Positions 15,947 to 23,662 of a DNA stretch of 34,472 bases are shown in pieces. The notes below the pieces were generated by a model that saw nothing but the letters and a program-made list of their open reading frames with translations, ran no database searches and had not been told where the DNA came from. Both the position numbers and the translations under genes were made by a program. Source of the DNA: Bacteroidales bacterium UBA3290 (GTDB taxonomy: Bacteria; Bacteroidota; Bacteroidia; Bacteroidales; UBA932); assembly GCA_002361615.1 (NCBI GenBank), contig DETK01000008.1, forward strand, positions 19,095 through 53,566. Reading direction: 5' to 3'. Numbering within the stretch: position 1 is the stretch's first letter; each line of letters opens with the position of its first letter.

Positions 15947-15972
15947 GATTCCCGGTCAGTCCGGGAATGACG
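15947..15972 (+). repeat. 26-bp palindromic repeat, intergenic copy
   Basis: ATTCCCGG (15948-15955) and CCGGGAAT (15961-15968) form an 8-bp stem over a 5-nt loop, followed by GACG. It begins right after the TAA of the GNAT-like gene and ends 3 bp before the stop of the convergent small membrane protein gene. It belongs to the same repeat family as the copies at 27473, 28316, 29634, 30288, 30321 and 30970. Confidence 0.8.
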
Positions 15973-15975
15973 GGC

Positions 15976-16161
15976 CTATTTGAACCAGTCGGTGATGTGG
16001 TTCTTGGCGTAGAGGTAGTACACGAGCAGGCCGATCCAGCTCGTGGCCAGGACTACGATGGCGCAGATGATCTTTCCGACCAGCGAGATAGGTTTCTTGA
16101 AAATGTCGATGACGGCGAGGATCGCGAGGATCAGACCGATGAGATAGATGACGGTTCCCAT
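15976..16161 (-). CDS. small two-helix membrane protein (PLDc_N-like)
   Basis: A 61-residue protein with two hydrophobic helices (about 3-18 and 30-50) and a short polar turn containing DIFKKP. The pattern ILAVIDIFKKPIS, then WIGLLVYYLYAKNH, resembles the phospholipase D N-terminal (PLDc_N) membrane module that occurs alone as a small Bacteroidota protein. It carries no catalytic HKD motif. It lies 33 bp downstream of the endonuclease/exonuclease/phosphatase gene and may be co-transcribed with it. Function unknown. Confidence 0.75.
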   Translation of the reverse strand: MGTVIYLIGLILAILAVIDIFKKPISLVGKIICAIVVLATSWIGLLVYYLYAKNHITDWFK

Positions 16162-16194
16162 TGTAATAATAGCTATTAAGTTGTTGAATATTCG

Positions 16195-17061
16195 TTATTT
16201 GGTATAGCGGAACGTGCCCAGGACCGGCCAGTGGTCGGAGATGAAAGGTACGCCGTAGTCGCCGTCCAGCAGCTCATATTTCTCAGCCTGGGCGCCGCGG
16301 TAGAAGATATGGTCGATGATGTCCTCTCCGGCCGGAACGTTCTTCTCGCCCCAGCCGTTGTAGGTATTGCCGTCGGTCGTGACCGGCGAGGTTTCCCGGC
16401 ATTCCTGGAGCATGGCACGGATGGGGTCGAGGATCGGATTGTCCCAGTTCGCGTTGAAATCGCCCGTCAGGAAGATGGGATCGCCTTCCGGTACGAGGGC
16501 CTTCATCCGCTCGACGATCAGCTTGCCGGCCTCTTCGCGGGCCACCTTGCCCACGTGGTCGAAATGCGTGTTGAAGTACCAGATGTCGCGCTTGAGCTGC
16601 TTGTCGTACAACTGTGCCCAGGTGACGATGCGCCGGCAGGCTCCGTCCCAGCCCAGCGACACCGTGTCGGGCGTCTCGCTCAGCCAGTACGTATCGCACT
16701 GCTTCATGTCGAAACGGTCCAGGCGCCAGAAGATGGCATTGGCTTCGCCGCGCTCCAGACCGTCGTCGCGGCACACGCCGTAACGGCCGTAGCCGGGAAG
16801 GTTCTCATCCATATAATCGACCTGGACGATATATCCCTCCTGGATACCGATCAGGTCGGGCTTGGTCTCCTCGAGCATGCGGATGACCGCTTCGCGGCGG
16901 TTGTTCCAGCAATTGTCGCCGTCGAAATCCTCCCGGGGCGAGAGACGGATGTTGAAAGTCATCACGCTGACCTGGGGAGAACGGGTTGATTTGCAGGCTG
17001 TCAGCAGAGCGCCGCCCAAAGTCGTCAGGGCCAAAAGCGCAAGCAACAGGGATTTCTTCAT
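16195..17061 (-). CDS. endonuclease/exonuclease/phosphatase-fold lipoprotein
   Basis: A 288-residue lipoprotein (lipobox LTAC, Cys23) of the metal-dependent DNase I/EEP superfamily. Conserved elements in order are MTFNIR, the metal-ligand Glu in LIGIQEG, NTHFDHVGK, TGDFNAN, IDHIFYRG and the terminal SDHWPVLGTF. These supply all expected catalytic His, Asp and Asn residues, so it should be active. Substrates in this family range from nucleic acids to sugar phosphates and sphingomyelin; its location outside the cytoplasm suggests a scavenging phosphodiesterase or phosphatase. It is divergent from the DUF4492-cydAB operon, with overlapping promoters. Confidence 0.88.
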   Translation of the reverse strand: MKKSLLLALLALTTLGGALLTACKSTRSPQVSVMTFNIRLSPREDFDGDNCWNNRREAVIRMLEETKPDLIGIQEGYIVQVDYMDENLPGYGRYGVCRDDGLERGEANAIFWRLDRFDMKQCDTYWLSETPDTVSLGWDGACRRIVTWAQLYDKQLKRDIWYFNTHFDHVGKVAREEAGKLIVERMKALVPEGDPIFLTGDFNANWDNPILDPIRAMLQECRETSPVTTDGNTYNGWGEKNVPAGEDIIDHIFYRGAQAEKYELLDGDYGVPFISDHWPVLGTFRYTK

Positions 17062-17076
17062 AGTTACGATCGTGTT

Positions 17077-17108
17077 TTTGCAAATATACGAATTAATTGC
17101 TAAATTTG
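17077..17108 (+). promoter_or_regulatory. promoter of the DUF4492-cydAB operon
   Basis: -33 TTTG (17077-17080), a 20-bp spacer and -7 TAAATTTG (17101-17108) give the best Bacteroidota promoter match in the window. The ATG follows 7 bp later, so the transcript has almost no leader. Confidence 0.8.
17081..17088 (-). promoter_or_regulatory. -7 element for the EEP lipoprotein gene
   Basis: The minus strand reads TATATTTG, 19 bp upstream of the ATG at 17061, with a weak -33 TTGA 21 bp further up. It lies inside the spacer of the divergent cyd promoter, so polymerase binding at the two should be mutually exclusive. Confidence 0.55.
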
Positions 17109-17115
17109 GTCAACT

Positions 17116-17379
17116 ATGAAAACCTTCCGGCAATCGGTGAGCGCGGTCTGGCATTTCTACCGCGACAGTTTCAGGAACATGACCTGGGGCCGCCCGCTCG
17201 TGTGGCTCATCCTGCTCAAGGTCTTCATCCTTTTCGCCATCCTGCGCGTCTTCTTCTTCAAGCCCGCCATGGCCGGCCTGAGCGACGAAGAGCGCAGCCG
17301 CATCGTCGGCGAACGCATCGCGGGCAGACAGCCTGAAGCTGGTGAGCCCGTCCCTGGTCCGGAAACCTATCTACCTTAA
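17116..17379 (+). CDS. DUF4492 protein associated with cytochrome bd
   Basis: An 87-residue protein with one transmembrane helix (RPLVWLILLKVFILFAILRVFFF, about 26-48) preceded by the FYRDSFRNMTWGR motif that marks DUF4492. The family is found almost exclusively in Bacteroidota just upstream of cydAB. It is thought to be an accessory subunit or assembly factor, possibly filling the role of the small CydX-type subunits, which is inferred from gene order. The cydA gene starts 13 bp after its stop. Confidence 0.88.
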   Translation: MKTFRQSVSAVWHFYRDSFRNMTWGRPLVWLILLKVFILFAILRVFFFKPAMAGLSDEERSRIVGERIAGRQPEAGEPVPGPETYLP

Positions 17380-17392
17380 ACATACGGATACT

Positions 17393-18874
17393 ATGGATGT
17401 AATCGCATGGTCCAGAATACAATTCGCGATGACGGCAGCCTACCACTGGCTCTTTGTCCCGCTTACCCTCGGGCTGGCGCTGGTGATGGCCGTCATGGAA
17501 ACGATCTATGTCATCAAGAAGGATGACTTCTGGAAGAAAACCGCACAGTATTGGATGAAGCTCTTCGCCATCAACTTCGCCGTGGGCATTGCAACGGGCA
17601 TCATCCTCGAATTCGAGTTCGGCACGAACTGGAGCAACTACTCCTGGTTCGTGGGCGACATGTTCGGCGCTCCGCTCGCCATCGAGGGAATCCTCGCCTT
17701 CTTCATGGAAGCCACCTTCTTCGCTGTGATGTTCTTCGGCTGGGACAGGGTGAGCAAGCGTTTCCACCTGGTCTCCACCTGGCTGACCGGCATCGGCGCC
17801 ACCATTTCAGCCTTCTGGATCCTGGTGGCCAACGGCTGGATGCAGAACCCGGTGGGAACGACCTTCAATCCCGAAACGGTCCGCAGCGAGATGGCCTCCG
17901 CCCAAGCTTTCTGGGAAGTCGTTTCCAATCCAGTGGCCATCAGTAAGTTCTTTCATGCCATCACGAGCGGCTGGGTAACCGGCGGCGTCTTTGTGGTGGG
18001 CATCAGCTGCTGGTATCTGCTGAAGAAACGCCAGCGGAAATTCGCCCGGGCAAGCATCCTGATCGGCAGCATCGTCGGCATCGTCGGATCGTTTGCCGTG
18101 ATGCTCTCGGGTGACGCTTCCGGCGTCCACGCCGCCGAGTTCCAGCCGATGAAGCTGGCCGCGGCCGAAGGACTGCAGGACGGCGGCCGCCGTGCATCTT
18201 TCACCATCGTCCCCGGCATCAAGATTCCCGGGATGCTCTCCATCCTGGCCACGCACAACATCAACGGCTATGTTCCGGGTATCAACGACATCCTGAACGG
18301 TTATACCGACAACGAGGGAAACGAGATTCCGTCCGTCGCCGAGAAAATGGCCATGGGACGGGAAGCGCTGATCGCCCTGTCCATCTATCGGAGCACCGAT
18401 GATCCGTCGGAGAAGGCCGAGGCCCGCTACGCGCTGGAAGAAAACGTCCAGTACATGGGTTACGGCCATCTCGAGAAACCCGAAGATGTAATCCCGCCCG
18501 TCGGCGTGGTTTTCTGGGCCTTCCGCTTCATGATCGGCCTGGGCATGCTCCTGCTGCTGGAACTCCTGGTCATCGGATGGCTTGCCTGGAAAGACAAACT
18601 CGCCGGCAAGCGTTGGCTCATGATCGCCGCCATCGTCTGCATTCCGCTCGTCTACATCTGCGGCCAGGCCGGCTGGATCGTGGCCGAGGTCGGACGGCAA
18701 CCCTGGACCATCCAGGGACTTCTCCCCGTCAACGTAGCCATCTCCAGCCTGAGCGCAGGAGCGGTCAAGACCACCTTCTTCGTGTTCCTGGCCATCTTCA
18801 CGCTCTTCCTGGTCATCGAAATCCGCATCCTGATCGGTGCCATCAAGAAAGGTCCTGAAACACCAAAAGAATAA
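17393..18874 (+). CDS. cydA: cytochrome bd ubiquinol oxidase subunit I
   Basis: CydA binds the three haems (b558, b595, d) and the quinol of the cytochrome bd oxidase, which reduces O2 to water with high affinity and protects anaerobes from traces of oxygen. The 493-residue protein has the typical N-terminus RIQFAMTAAYHWLFVPLTLG with His18 as haem ligand, the QPMKLAAAEG segment at the quinol-binding loop, and the signature GRQPW at 434-438. The quinol loop is short, as in non-proteobacterial enzymes. The start is ATG 17393; the longer frame reads back into the DUF4492 gene. cydB follows after 4 bp. Confidence 0.97.
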   Translation: MDVIAWSRIQFAMTAAYHWLFVPLTLGLALVMAVMETIYVIKKDDFWKKTAQYWMKLFAINFAVGIATGIILEFEFGTNWSNYSWFVGDMFGAPLAIEGILAFFMEATFFAVMFFGWDRVSKRFHLVSTWLTGIGATISAFWILVANGWMQNPVGTTFNPETVRSEMASAQAFWEVVSNPVAISKFFHAITSGWVTGGVFVVGISCWYLLKKRQRKFARASILIGSIVGIVGSFAVMLSGDASGVHAAEFQPMKLAAAEGLQDGGRRASFTIVPGIKIPGMLSILATHNINGYVPGINDILNGYTDNEGNEIPSVAEKMAMGREALIALSIYRSTDDPSEKAEARYALEENVQYMGYGHLEKPEDVIPPVGVVFWAFRFMIGLGMLLLLELLVIGWLAWKDKLAGKRWLMIAAIVCIPLVYICGQAGWIVAEVGRQPWTIQGLLPVNVAISSLSAGAVKTTFFVFLAIFTLFLVIEIRILIGAIKKGPETPKE

Positions 18875-18878
18875 AGCC

Positions 18879-20018
18879 ATGTCCGATATTTTCCTACAGA
18901 ATTACTGGTGGTTCCTGATCGCCCTGCTGGGCGGTCTGCTCGTCTTCCTGATGTTCGTCCAGGGAGCCAATCTCCACCTGGGCAACCGTACGCTGAGCGA
19001 TCTCCAGAAGCGGATGATCCTCAATTCCACCGGCCGAAAATGGGAGCTGACCTTCACGACACTCGTCACCTTCGGCGGCGCCTTTTTCGCCTCCTTCCCG
19101 CTGTTCTACAGCACCAGCTTCGGCGGCGCCTACTGGGTGTGGGTCCTGATCCTGCTCTCCTTCGTCTTCCAGGCCGTTTCCTATGAGTTCCAGAACAAGA
19201 AGGAAAACCTGATCGGCAGCAAGGCCTTCCGCGTCTTCCTGATGATCAACGGTATCCTCGCTCCCCTGCTCATCGGTACCGCCGTCGGCACCTTCTTCAC
19301 CGGCAGCGATTTCACCGTCAACAAGGTAGCGATCACCGACCCCACCGCCCCGGTCATCAGCACCTGGGGCAACGGCTGGCACGGGCTCGAGGCCCTGGTC
19401 AACTACCACGCGTTGCTGCTCGGCTGCTCGCTGATGTTCCTGACCTCCATCCTCGGTGCACTCTACATCCTCAACAACGTGGATGACAACGCAATCCAGG
19501 CCCAGATGCGCCGCACGGTCAAAATGAGCCTCGTACCGTTCCTGGCCTTCTTCCTGAGCTGGCTGCTCATCCTGCTGGTACGCCCCGGCTTTGCCGCGGA
19601 CGAGGACGGGATCATCTCGATGGAGAAATTCAAGTACCTGCATAACTTCCTGCAGATGCCCGCCGTCCTGGTGATGTTCCTCCTCGGCGTGCTGCTGGTA
19701 CTCTGGGGCATTTTCAAGGGCGCCTTCCAGCAATCCCGGAGCGGTATCTGGCCCGCCGGCATCGGCACGGTCCTGGTCGTGATGGCCGTCTTCTTCATCG
19801 CCGGCTACAACGGTACGGCCTACTACCCGTCCTGCACCGACCTGCAGAGTTCCCTCACGATCCGCAACAGCTCCTCGAGCCAGTTTACGCTCCAGGTCAT
19901 GTTCTGGGTATCCCTCCTGATTCCCTTCGTCGTGGCCTACATCGCCTATGCCTGGCATCAGATGGACCGCAAGAAGATCACCCCCGAAGAAATCGCCGAC
20001 ACGAAACACAAGTATTGA
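18879..20018 (+). CDS. cydB: cytochrome bd ubiquinol oxidase subunit II
   Basis: The second integral-membrane subunit of the bd oxidase. The 379-residue protein starts MSDIFLQNYWWFLIALLGGLLVFLMFVQGAN (read in two parts here) and shows about nine hydrophobic segments in the CydB pattern. Family segments visible are GANLHLGNRTLS, FQAVSYEFQNKKENLIGSK and a long hydrophilic segment before the last helix, FVVAYIAYAWHQMDRKKIT. The start is ATG 18879, 4 bp after the cydA stop; the upstream in-frame extension overlaps cydA. It closes the operon. No intrinsic terminator is obvious before the tRNA promoter. Confidence 0.96.
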   Translation: MSDIFLQNYWWFLIALLGGLLVFLMFVQGANLHLGNRTLSDLQKRMILNSTGRKWELTFTTLVTFGGAFFASFPLFYSTSFGGAYWVWVLILLSFVFQAVSYEFQNKKENLIGSKAFRVFLMINGILAPLLIGTAVGTFFTGSDFTVNKVAITDPTAPVISTWGNGWHGLEALVNYHALLLGCSLMFLTSILGALYILNNVDDNAIQAQMRRTVKMSLVPFLAFFLSWLLILLVRPGFAADEDGIISMEKFKYLHNFLQMPAVLVMFLLGVLLVLWGIFKGAFQQSRSGIWPAGIGTVLVVMAVFFIAGYNGTAYYPSCTDLQSSLTIRNSSSSQFTLQVMFWVSLLIPFVVAYIAYAWHQMDRKKITPEEIADTKHKY

Positions 20019-20058
20019 CAAGCGTCATTCGGACGGGATGAAAAAAGTTTTGATTTTT

Positions 20059-20089
20059 TTTGCACACTTAAAAAAAGTCTCTATCTTTG
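20059..20089 (+). promoter_or_regulatory. promoter of the tRNA-Asp unit
   Basis: -33 TTTG (20059-20062), a 19-bp spacer and -7 TATCTTTG (20082-20089) match the Bacteroidota consensus. The start would be near 20095, giving a leader of about 105 nt ahead of the tRNA. A T-rich stretch just upstream may help strength. Confidence 0.75.
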
Positions 20090-20106
20090 CAATCCCAATC
20101 GAAAAA

Positions 20107-20192
20107 AGCACCATCAGGTGCTAGCGAAGGCCGAGCAGGGTTAGCCCTGCGCAATAACAAGGCCGAAGCGAGGGGTCCGGGGCATGCCCCGG
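20107..20192 (+). other. structured leader of the tRNA-Asp transcript
   Basis: Three hairpins follow one another: 20107-20122 (6-bp stem, ATCA loop), 20135-20150 (GCAGGG with CCCTGC, TTAG loop) and 20177-20192 (perfect 16-bp palindrome CCGGGGCATGCCCCGG). Hairpins 2 and 3 are each preceded by AAGGCCGA (20127-20134 and 20159-20166) and followed by an A-rich AATAA, so they look like two copies of one unit. No open frame explains this. It could be a precursor leader for RNase processing or a small RNA. Confidence 0.6.
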
Positions 20193-20200
20193 TAAAATAA

Positions 20201-20274
20201 GGTGCGGTAGTTCAGCTGGTTAGAATGCCGGCCTGTCACGCCGGAGGTCGCGAGTTCGAGTCTCGTCCGCACCG
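20201..20274 (+). tRNA. tRNA-Asp (GTC)
   Basis: A complete cloverleaf: acceptor GGTGCGG pairs with CCGCACC, discriminator G at 20274, anticodon stem CCGGC/GCCGG (20228-20232 with 20240-20244), anticodon GTC at 20235-20237, and T arm GCGAG-TTCGAGT-CTCGT. The CCA end is not encoded. It is the only tRNA in the window, with its own promoter and terminator. Confidence 0.97.
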
Positions 20275-20278
20275 CTGA

Positions 20279-20311
20279 AATGCCTTGCAGAGCAATCTGC
20301 AGGGCATTTTT
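20279..20311 (+). terminator. rho-independent terminator of the tRNA-Asp unit
   Basis: A 13-bp stem (20279-20291 with 20296-20308, one G-U pair) closed by a GCAA tetraloop and followed by T-rich sequence. It starts 5 nt after the tRNA end. Confidence 0.88.
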
Positions 20312-20312
20312 G

Positions 20313-20402
20313 TTTCATCGGCCATAAAAACCCTATGATTTCATGGCCGGGGAACTGTTTTCATCGGGGTCGGCCATAAAAAAGGCAGGTTTTCATGGCT
20401 CG
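20313..20402. repeat. imperfect tandem repeat with CGGCCAT/ATGGCCG arms
   Basis: CGGCCATAAAAA occurs at 20319-20330 and again at 20371-20382. Each is followed 10-17 bp later by an inverted arm containing ATGGC (20343-20349 and 20395-20399), and both units are preceded by TTTCATCGG. The block has no convincing open frame and lies between the tRNA terminator and the promoter of the next operon. Nothing else is seen in 20403-20444. Confidence 0.55.
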
Positions 20403-20444
20403 CCCTTCAAATAACCAGCTTTTGGCGTTTCACGCATAATTTCC

Positions 20445-20476
20445 GTTGCTAGTGTGCAGGTCTTTTTGTACATTTG
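20445..20476 (+). promoter_or_regulatory. promoter of the glycosidase/phosphatase operon
   Basis: -33 GTTG (20445-20448), a 20-bp spacer and -7 TACATTTG (20469-20476). The leader to the ATG at 20530 would be about 48 nt. Confidence 0.65.
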
Positions 20477-20529
20477 TCATTGACCGTTGTACTATCTGGT
20501 AAAACCCTCACGCCCACAACCCTATCGTT

Positions 20530-22089
20530 ATGCAAAGACGCAAATTCCTGAAGACGGCCCTGGCGGCATCGGCTGCCGTGGGTCTTTCGCCTGTCCTGAA
20601 AGGCTGGGTGCCGGTCCACAACTGGACGGATTATGATTTCGGTCCGGGGCCCGCGGTTCACGACCGCTTGTACCAGGGGCCGTTCGGCTGCTACGAGCCG
20701 GAAAACTTCTACGGCGGCTGGTGCTACCAGTCCACCCAACCCGGAAAGCAGCAGATCAACTGCATGGGTATGGGCCTGATCACGTATATTTCCGGCGATT
20801 TCGGCGCGCCTGTGGTGCCCGGAAAAACCCTGGAAGAAACCATCGACGGCTTGTTCCGCTTCCCGCTGGGAACCAAAGTGTACATCCGTCCGAACTGGCG
20901 GCACATCCAGAAACAGGAAGGGAAACTGGAATTCGACGATTACTGGAAGATCACGATGGAAAAGTCGCTCCAGTATGGCAAGCGCGTGGGCATCCGGGTG
21001 ATGCTCAACAATCCGGACATCCTGGAAAACGCGCTGCCCGACTTTGTCCTGAAAAAAGTGCCGCTGCACAAGCTGAAAGGTTCCTGGACCGGGAATCCTT
21101 CGCAGGTCCGCTACCAGCACGAGCATCTCCAGCCGGAATACAACGACTACCTGATCGGCTACTTCGAGGAAATGCAGAACCTGCTGGCCGAGAAGTACAA
21201 CGGGGGTCCGGAGATCGAAATGGTGGACACCCATCATTTCGGCCTGTGGGGCGAGGGCCACGCCTGGCCGTACGACGGACATAATTTCCCCTCCCGGAAG
21301 GATGCGGAGGAAGCGCTCCTGAAGATGTATGAAATCCAGCAGAAAGCCTGGACCAAGGTGCCGCTGGTGACCAATGTCCAGCCGGACTACAACCGGGTCG
21401 GCCATTCTTCGGTCATCGACCGGTCCGTCCGGGACGGGAACTGGCTGCGCCGGGATTCCATCCTCGTGCAGAACGAGTGCATCGACGCGCTGAGCAACCG
21501 TCCGGCCTGGGTGGCGAATTTCTGCGAAGGCGCCATGAGTTCCGGTAACGGGACCGACTACCCGGTCGATGCGAACGGCTTCTCCCGGGGCGAGGTCATC
21601 ATCTCCCATGTGAAGGATCTGAAAGCGAACTACTATTCCCTCTGGACCTTCCACGCCATCAACCCCGACAATCTCTGGGCTTATTACCGGAAATTACCCG
21701 ATGCGCTGGACGATCTGAACCGTTGCATCGGCTTCCGGGTACGCCCGTCGTGGATCTGGCGCTCCTCCGACGGAGAGGGCCACGAGAACCTGATTTTCGG
21801 CATGGTCAACGACGGCATCGCCGGCGTGCCCGGCGTCCTTCGCCTGACCGTGTTCACTGACGACGGCAGCGTGGAGACAGGCGGCTGCCTGGATGCCGGC
21901 TTCCCGCATCCGAAGGGCATCCGGGAAGCGATGATCACCCTTCCCAAGGGTGTTTCCGCCGACAGCGGCCGGTTGAAACTCAAGGCCGAAATTGAAGTCA
22001 AGGGCGTCCGTTATCCGGTGCCCATCGCCGCGGCTCACGGGGTCAACCCCGACGGGTCCCTCAACATCATCAGAAACGTGAACGGATAA
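20530..22089 (+). CDS. Tat-exported TIM-barrel protein, putative glycoside hydrolase (copy 1)
   Basis: A 519-residue protein with a twin-arginine signal (RRKFLKTALAASAAVGLSP, ending near residue 26). The body resembles DUF4832/GH-A-type barrels: YIRPNWRHIQKQEGKLEFDDYW (read in parts; the RxxW...EG..xFDxYW pattern of beta-strand 2) and DTHHFGLWGEGHAWP, with Glu242 of WGEGH as a candidate catalytic or binding acid. A C-terminal beta-sandwich of about 100 residues (VPGVLRLTVFTDDG onwards) follows. No assigned GH family was recognised with confidence. It is first in an operon with a paralogue, a phosphatase, a remnant and a GH31 enzyme. Tat export suggests folding, perhaps with a cofactor, before export. 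Confidence 0.75.
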   Translation: MQRRKFLKTALAASAAVGLSPVLKGWVPVHNWTDYDFGPGPAVHDRLYQGPFGCYEPENFYGGWCYQSTQPGKQQINCMGMGLITYISGDFGAPVVPGKTLEETIDGLFRFPLGTKVYIRPNWRHIQKQEGKLEFDDYWKITMEKSLQYGKRVGIRVMLNNPDILENALPDFVLKKVPLHKLKGSWTGNPSQVRYQHEHLQPEYNDYLIGYFEEMQNLLAEKYNGGPEIEMVDTHHFGLWGEGHAWPYDGHNFPSRKDAEEALLKMYEIQQKAWTKVPLVTNVQPDYNRVGHSSVIDRSVRDGNWLRRDSILVQNECIDALSNRPAWVANFCEGAMSSGNGTDYPVDANGFSRGEVIISHVKDLKANYYSLWTFHAINPDNLWAYYRKLPDALDDLNRCIGFRVRPSWIWRSSDGEGHENLIFGMVNDGIAGVPGVLRLTVFTDDGSVETGGCLDAGFPHPKGIREAMITLPKGVSADSGRLKLKAEIEVKGVRYPVPIAAAHGVNPDGSLNIIRNVNG

Positions 22090-23651
22090 TGAAACGCAGG
22101 GATTTCATCAAGACCGGCCTGGTGGCGGGAGCCGCCGTCGGTCTCGCGCCCGGCCTGAAGGCCTGGGTGCCGCAGCATAACTGGCACAAGTACGATTTCG
22201 GCCCGGGGCCGGCGGTCCGAGACCGTCTCTACCAGGGTCCTTTCCCTTCCTACGCGCCGGAAGACTTTTTCGGAGAGGAACCGGAAGTAGTCCAGTACAC
22301 GATGCCGGGCAAGCAGCGGCTCAATGCCTTCGGTATGGGCATGACAACTTATATTTCAGGAGATTACGGTGCGCCCCACGTGCCCGGCGAATCGCTGGAG
22401 ACGACCATCGACAAACTGTTCCGTTTCCCGCTGGGAACCAAGGTCCATATCCGCCCGAACTGGCGCCATATCCAGAAGAAGGCGGGTAAACTGGATTTCG
22501 ACGACTACTGGAAGATTACGATGGACAAAGCGGCCCAATATGGGAAGCGGGTCTGCTTCCGGGTGATGCTCAGCAATCCGGACACGCTCGAGAACGCGCT
22601 GCCCGACTTCGTCCTGAAGAAAGTCCCGCTCGACCACTTGAGGGGAGAATGGAAGGGCGACCCTTCCCAGCCCCGGTTCCAGCACGACCACTTTCAGCCG
22701 CGCTACAACGAGTACCTGATCGGGTATTTCGAGGAGATGCAGCACCTGATGGCCGACCGCTACAACGGCAGCCCGCTCATCGAGTTCGTGGACACGCACA
22801 TGTTCGGCTTCTGGGGCGAAGGGCACGCCTGGCCGTATGAGGGGCACAACTTCCCGAACCGCAAGGCGGCGGAAGATACTTTCCTGCGGCTTTACGAGAT
22901 CCAGCAGGCCGCGTGGACCAAGGTTCCGCTGGTGACCAATGTCCAGCCCGACCACAGCGGCGTGGGCAATTCCGCCCTCGTGGACCGTTCGGTCCGCGAC
23001 CACAACTGGCTGCGCCGCGACACGATCCTCGTGGACAGCGAAAGCATCGAGCAGTTGTGCAACCGTCCCGCCTGGACGGCGGCCTTTGTGGAGTGCGCCA
23101 TGACCCGCGGCGATGCCTCCACCATCCGTCTGGATCCGTACGGCCGCCCCACGGGAGACGATGTAATCCTCCACGCCAAGGATGCCGGTGCCAACTACTA
23201 TTCCCTCTGGAGTTTCCACAGCATCTGCGCGGAGAACCTGGAAGACTATTACCGCAGGTATCCCGAAGCGCTGGATGACCTGGCCAGCTGCATCGGCTAT
23301 CGCGTACGCCCGTCCTTCATCTGGCACGGCAAGGACAAGGAAGACCTGGATTTCCTGATCATCGGCATGACCAACGACGGCATCGCCGGCGTACCCGGCG
23401 TGCTGCGGCTGACCCTCTTCACCGAAGATGGTCAGGTCCACGTGAGCGGCTGTCTCGACGCAGGTTACCCTGATGTAGAAGGCGTCCGTTCCGGCATGAT
23501 GTACCTGCCGAAAGGATTCGACTGGAACAGCGGCCGGCTCCGTCTCAAAGCGGAGTTGGAAGTCAAGGGTGTCCTCTACCCGGTTCCTTTTGCCGTGGCC
23601 GATCCGCTCAATCCGGACGGCTCGCTGACCATCAAGAAAAATAATCGCTAA
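22089..23651 (+). CDS. Tat-exported TIM-barrel protein, putative glycoside hydrolase (copy 2)
   Basis: A tandem paralogue of the preceding gene: 520 residues, twin-arginine signal RRDFIKTGLVAGAAVGLAP, and the same landmarks (IRPNWRHIQKKAGKLDFDDYW in parts, DTHMFGFWGEGHAWP, GVPGVLRLTLFTEDG). By eye about two thirds of the residues in the barrel are identical. Differences cluster around residues 58-75 and 335-350, possible substrate-contact loops. The ATG shares one base with the TAA of copy 1 (22089), so translation is coupled. The duplication suggests related but distinct substrates; none can be named. Confidence 0.75.
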   Translation: MKRRDFIKTGLVAGAAVGLAPGLKAWVPQHNWHKYDFGPGPAVRDRLYQGPFPSYAPEDFFGEEPEVVQYTMPGKQRLNAFGMGMTTYISGDYGAPHVPGESLETTIDKLFRFPLGTKVHIRPNWRHIQKKAGKLDFDDYWKITMDKAAQYGKRVCFRVMLSNPDTLENALPDFVLKKVPLDHLRGEWKGDPSQPRFQHDHFQPRYNEYLIGYFEEMQHLMADRYNGSPLIEFVDTHMFGFWGEGHAWPYEGHNFPNRKAAEDTFLRLYEIQQAAWTKVPLVTNVQPDHSGVGNSALVDRSVRDHNWLRRDTILVDSESIEQLCNRPAWTAAFVECAMTRGDASTIRLDPYGRPTGDDVILHAKDAGANYYSLWSFHSICAENLEDYYRRYPEALDDLASCIGYRVRPSFIWHGKDKEDLDFLIIGMTNDGIAGVPGVLRLTLFTEDGQVHVSGCLDAGYPDVEGVRSGMMYLPKGFDWNSGRLRLKAELEVKGVLYPVPFAVADPLNPDGSLTIKKNNR

Positions 23652-23662
23652 GCCATACGAAC

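Noticed and set aside
20026..20042. Sequence after cydB resembling a truncated copy of the 26-bp palindrome
   Set aside because: CGTCATTC and GGGATG are present but the middle is missing; too short to tell from chance.
20201..20402. tRNA-Asp considered as a phage or island attachment site
   Set aside because: No integrase and no duplicated tRNA 3' end appear in the window; flanking genes are ordinary.
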